Below are positions 6,173 to 6,716 of a DNA stretch of 6,716 nt, in pieces (position 1 is the stretch's first letter; each line of letters opens with the position of its first letter). The DNA is from Bacteroidota bacterium (GTDB lineage: Bacteria > Bacteroidota > Bacteroidia > UKL13-3). The translations under genes and the position numbers were made by a program. Under the pieces are notes generated by a model, which was given only the letters and a program-made list of their open reading frames with translations, searched no databases and was not told the origin of the DNA. The stretch lies in the NCBI GenBank assembly GCA_947460565.1, contig CANHJJ010000098.1, positions 1 to 6,716 of the forward strand, written 5' to 3'.

Positions 6173-6514
6173 TTACAGAATTTCCAAAACCTTTTCAGGC
6201 GGCCGACCAATCACCGCTTTGTTTCCATTTACTATAATAGGTCTTTCAATAAGTACAGGGTTGTTTATCATCACTTCAATCCATTCATCATCACTCAAGT
6301 CTTTGTCTTTATATTCAGTTTTAAATAGCACTTCACTTTTTCTTATCAGTTCGTAAGGTTTTAGTTTCAGCTTTTTTAGAATTGTTTTAAGTTGCTTTGC
6401 AGTAGGGGGATTCTGCAGGTATTCGATTACTTTAAAATCAATATTTTGTTCGTTTAATATGGCAAGCGAGTCGCGGCTTTTGCTGCATCGGTTGTTGTGG
6501 TATATGCTTATCAT
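6173..6514 (-). CDS. ArsC/Spx-family protein (glutaredoxin-type arsenate reductase-like)
   Basis: The 113-residue product has the ArsC fold, a thioredoxin-like domain with a helical insert. The N-terminal MISIYHNNRCSKSRDSL places a single reactive cysteine, C10, where E. coli ArsC has C12. R58 in ELIRKSE, R91 in LIERPIIV and R104 in IGRPPE correspond to ArsC R60, R94 and R107, which hold arsenate. In the family, the enzyme reduces arsenate to arsenite with glutathione and glutaredoxin. At 113 residues it is closer to the short YfgD-like members than to the 141-residue plasmid ArsC. No arsR, acr3 or arsB neighbour is visible, so a detoxification role is not shown by context, and a general thiol redox function is equally possible. 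The ATG at 6514 is the natural start. The gene converges on the SirB1-like gene. Confidence 0.88.
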   Translation of the reverse strand: MISIYHNNRCSKSRDSLAILNEQNIDFKVIEYLQNPPTAKQLKTILKKLKLKPYELIRKSEVLFKTEYKDKDLSDDEWIEVMINNPVLIERPIIVNGNKAVIGRPPEKVLEIL

Positions 6515-6531
6515 TACTTCTATTTGTGGTG

Positions 6532-6539
6532 CAAATATA
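6532..6539 (-). promoter_or_regulatory. Candidate -7 element of the ArsC-like gene
   Basis: The minus strand reads TATATTTG, an exact TAnnTTTG match, 17 nt before the ATG of the ArsC-like gene. No TTG lies at the usual 17-23 nt upstream; the nearest is only 12 nt away (6554-6552). The leader would be roughly 10 nt. Confidence 0.45.
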
Positions 6540-6589
6540 GGGTATTAAAGCCAATGGTTTTTAGTGGTTTTGCATCGTCCTGAAAATGG

Positions 6590-6621
6590 TTGACTAATTT
6601 AAGAGCTATCCACTCTGTTTG
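6590..6621 (+). promoter_or_regulatory. Candidate plus-strand promoter near the right edge
   Basis: TTG (6590-6592), a 21-nt spacer and TCTGTTTG (6614-6621) match the Bacteroidota consensus with one mismatch in the -7 box. It points toward a possible start codon at 6653. It lies back to back with the ArsC-like gene's promoter candidate, so the region 6515-6652 would be a divergent intergenic region. Confidence 0.35.
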
Positions 6622-6652
6622 CAATAATACCTATTTTTTATTTTATAGAATA

Positions 6653-6716
6653 ATGTTGACTTTTGAATTTCCTTTTAAACGGAATTGGGCAATGATATGG
6701 GGATGTCAACCCAACA
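6653..6716 (+). CDS. Possible 5' end of an unidentified gene, cut by the window edge
   Basis: From the ATG at 6653 the frame stays open for 21 codons to the end of the window (starting MLTFEFPFKRNWAMIWG). It is preceded by an AT-rich leader of about 30 nt and the promoter candidate at 6590-6621, a normal arrangement for this phylum. The peptide is too short to assign a family, and an open frame of this length is common by chance. The minus strand is also open across part of this stretch (about 25 codons ending in a stop near 6640), so a gene entering on that strand cannot be excluded. Confidence 0.25.
   Translation, partial: MLTFEFPFKRNWAMIWGCQPN

Noticed and set aside
6655..6710. GTTGAC / GTCAAC inverted repeat near the right edge
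   Set aside because: Six-base arms 44 bp apart are expected by chance, and no further pairing supports them.

Overview
The window is AT-rich and reads as chromosomal DNA of a member of the Bacteroidota. Four things point there: promoter-like elements of the Bacteroidota sigma-A type (TTG, 17-23 nt, TAnnTTTG) lie in front of several genes; no convincing Shine-Dalgarno sequences precede the start codons; the TopA lacks zinc-finger cysteines and ends in a lysine/alanine tail; and the intergenic repeats resemble palindromes I know from that phylum. No finer rank can be assigned from the sequence alone.

Layout. At the left edge, on the minus strand, is most of surE (survival protein / 5'-nucleotidase), cut by the window end about 20 residues short of its C-terminus. 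Next comes a stretch of about 890 bp (704-1590) with no credible gene but rich in palindromes and hairpins: two related short palindromes, three copies of a GAGCGGAGYCGAAA-like motif, a roughly 106-nt imperfect hairpin, and a further short hairpin. A minus-strand GT4-like glycosyltransferase gene follows (1591-2565, non-ATG start). It diverges from topA (2729-5134, plus strand) across a short region where the two candidate promoters overlap face to face. Downstream of topA by 37 bp, and probably in the same transcript, is a SirB1/transglutaminase-like (Transglut_core2) gene with a TTG start (5172-6131). A small ArsC/Spx-family thioredoxin-fold gene (6173-6514, minus) converges on it. The last 200 bp hold the ArsC-like gene's promoter candidate, a plus-strand promoter candidate, and possibly the first codons of another gene leaving the window.

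The genes do not form one pathway. They look like housekeeping and accessory genes side by side: nucleotide metabolism and stress survival (surE), glycan synthesis (the glycosyltransferase), DNA supercoiling (topA), a family of unknown function (SirB1-like), and a redox/arsenate-reductase-like protein. I found no CRISPR array, transposase, phage gene, toxin-antitoxin pair, rRNA or tRNA. The least explained part is the structured repeat region at 1080-1520. The most testable regulatory feature is the overlapping promoter pair between topA and the glycosyltransferase gene.
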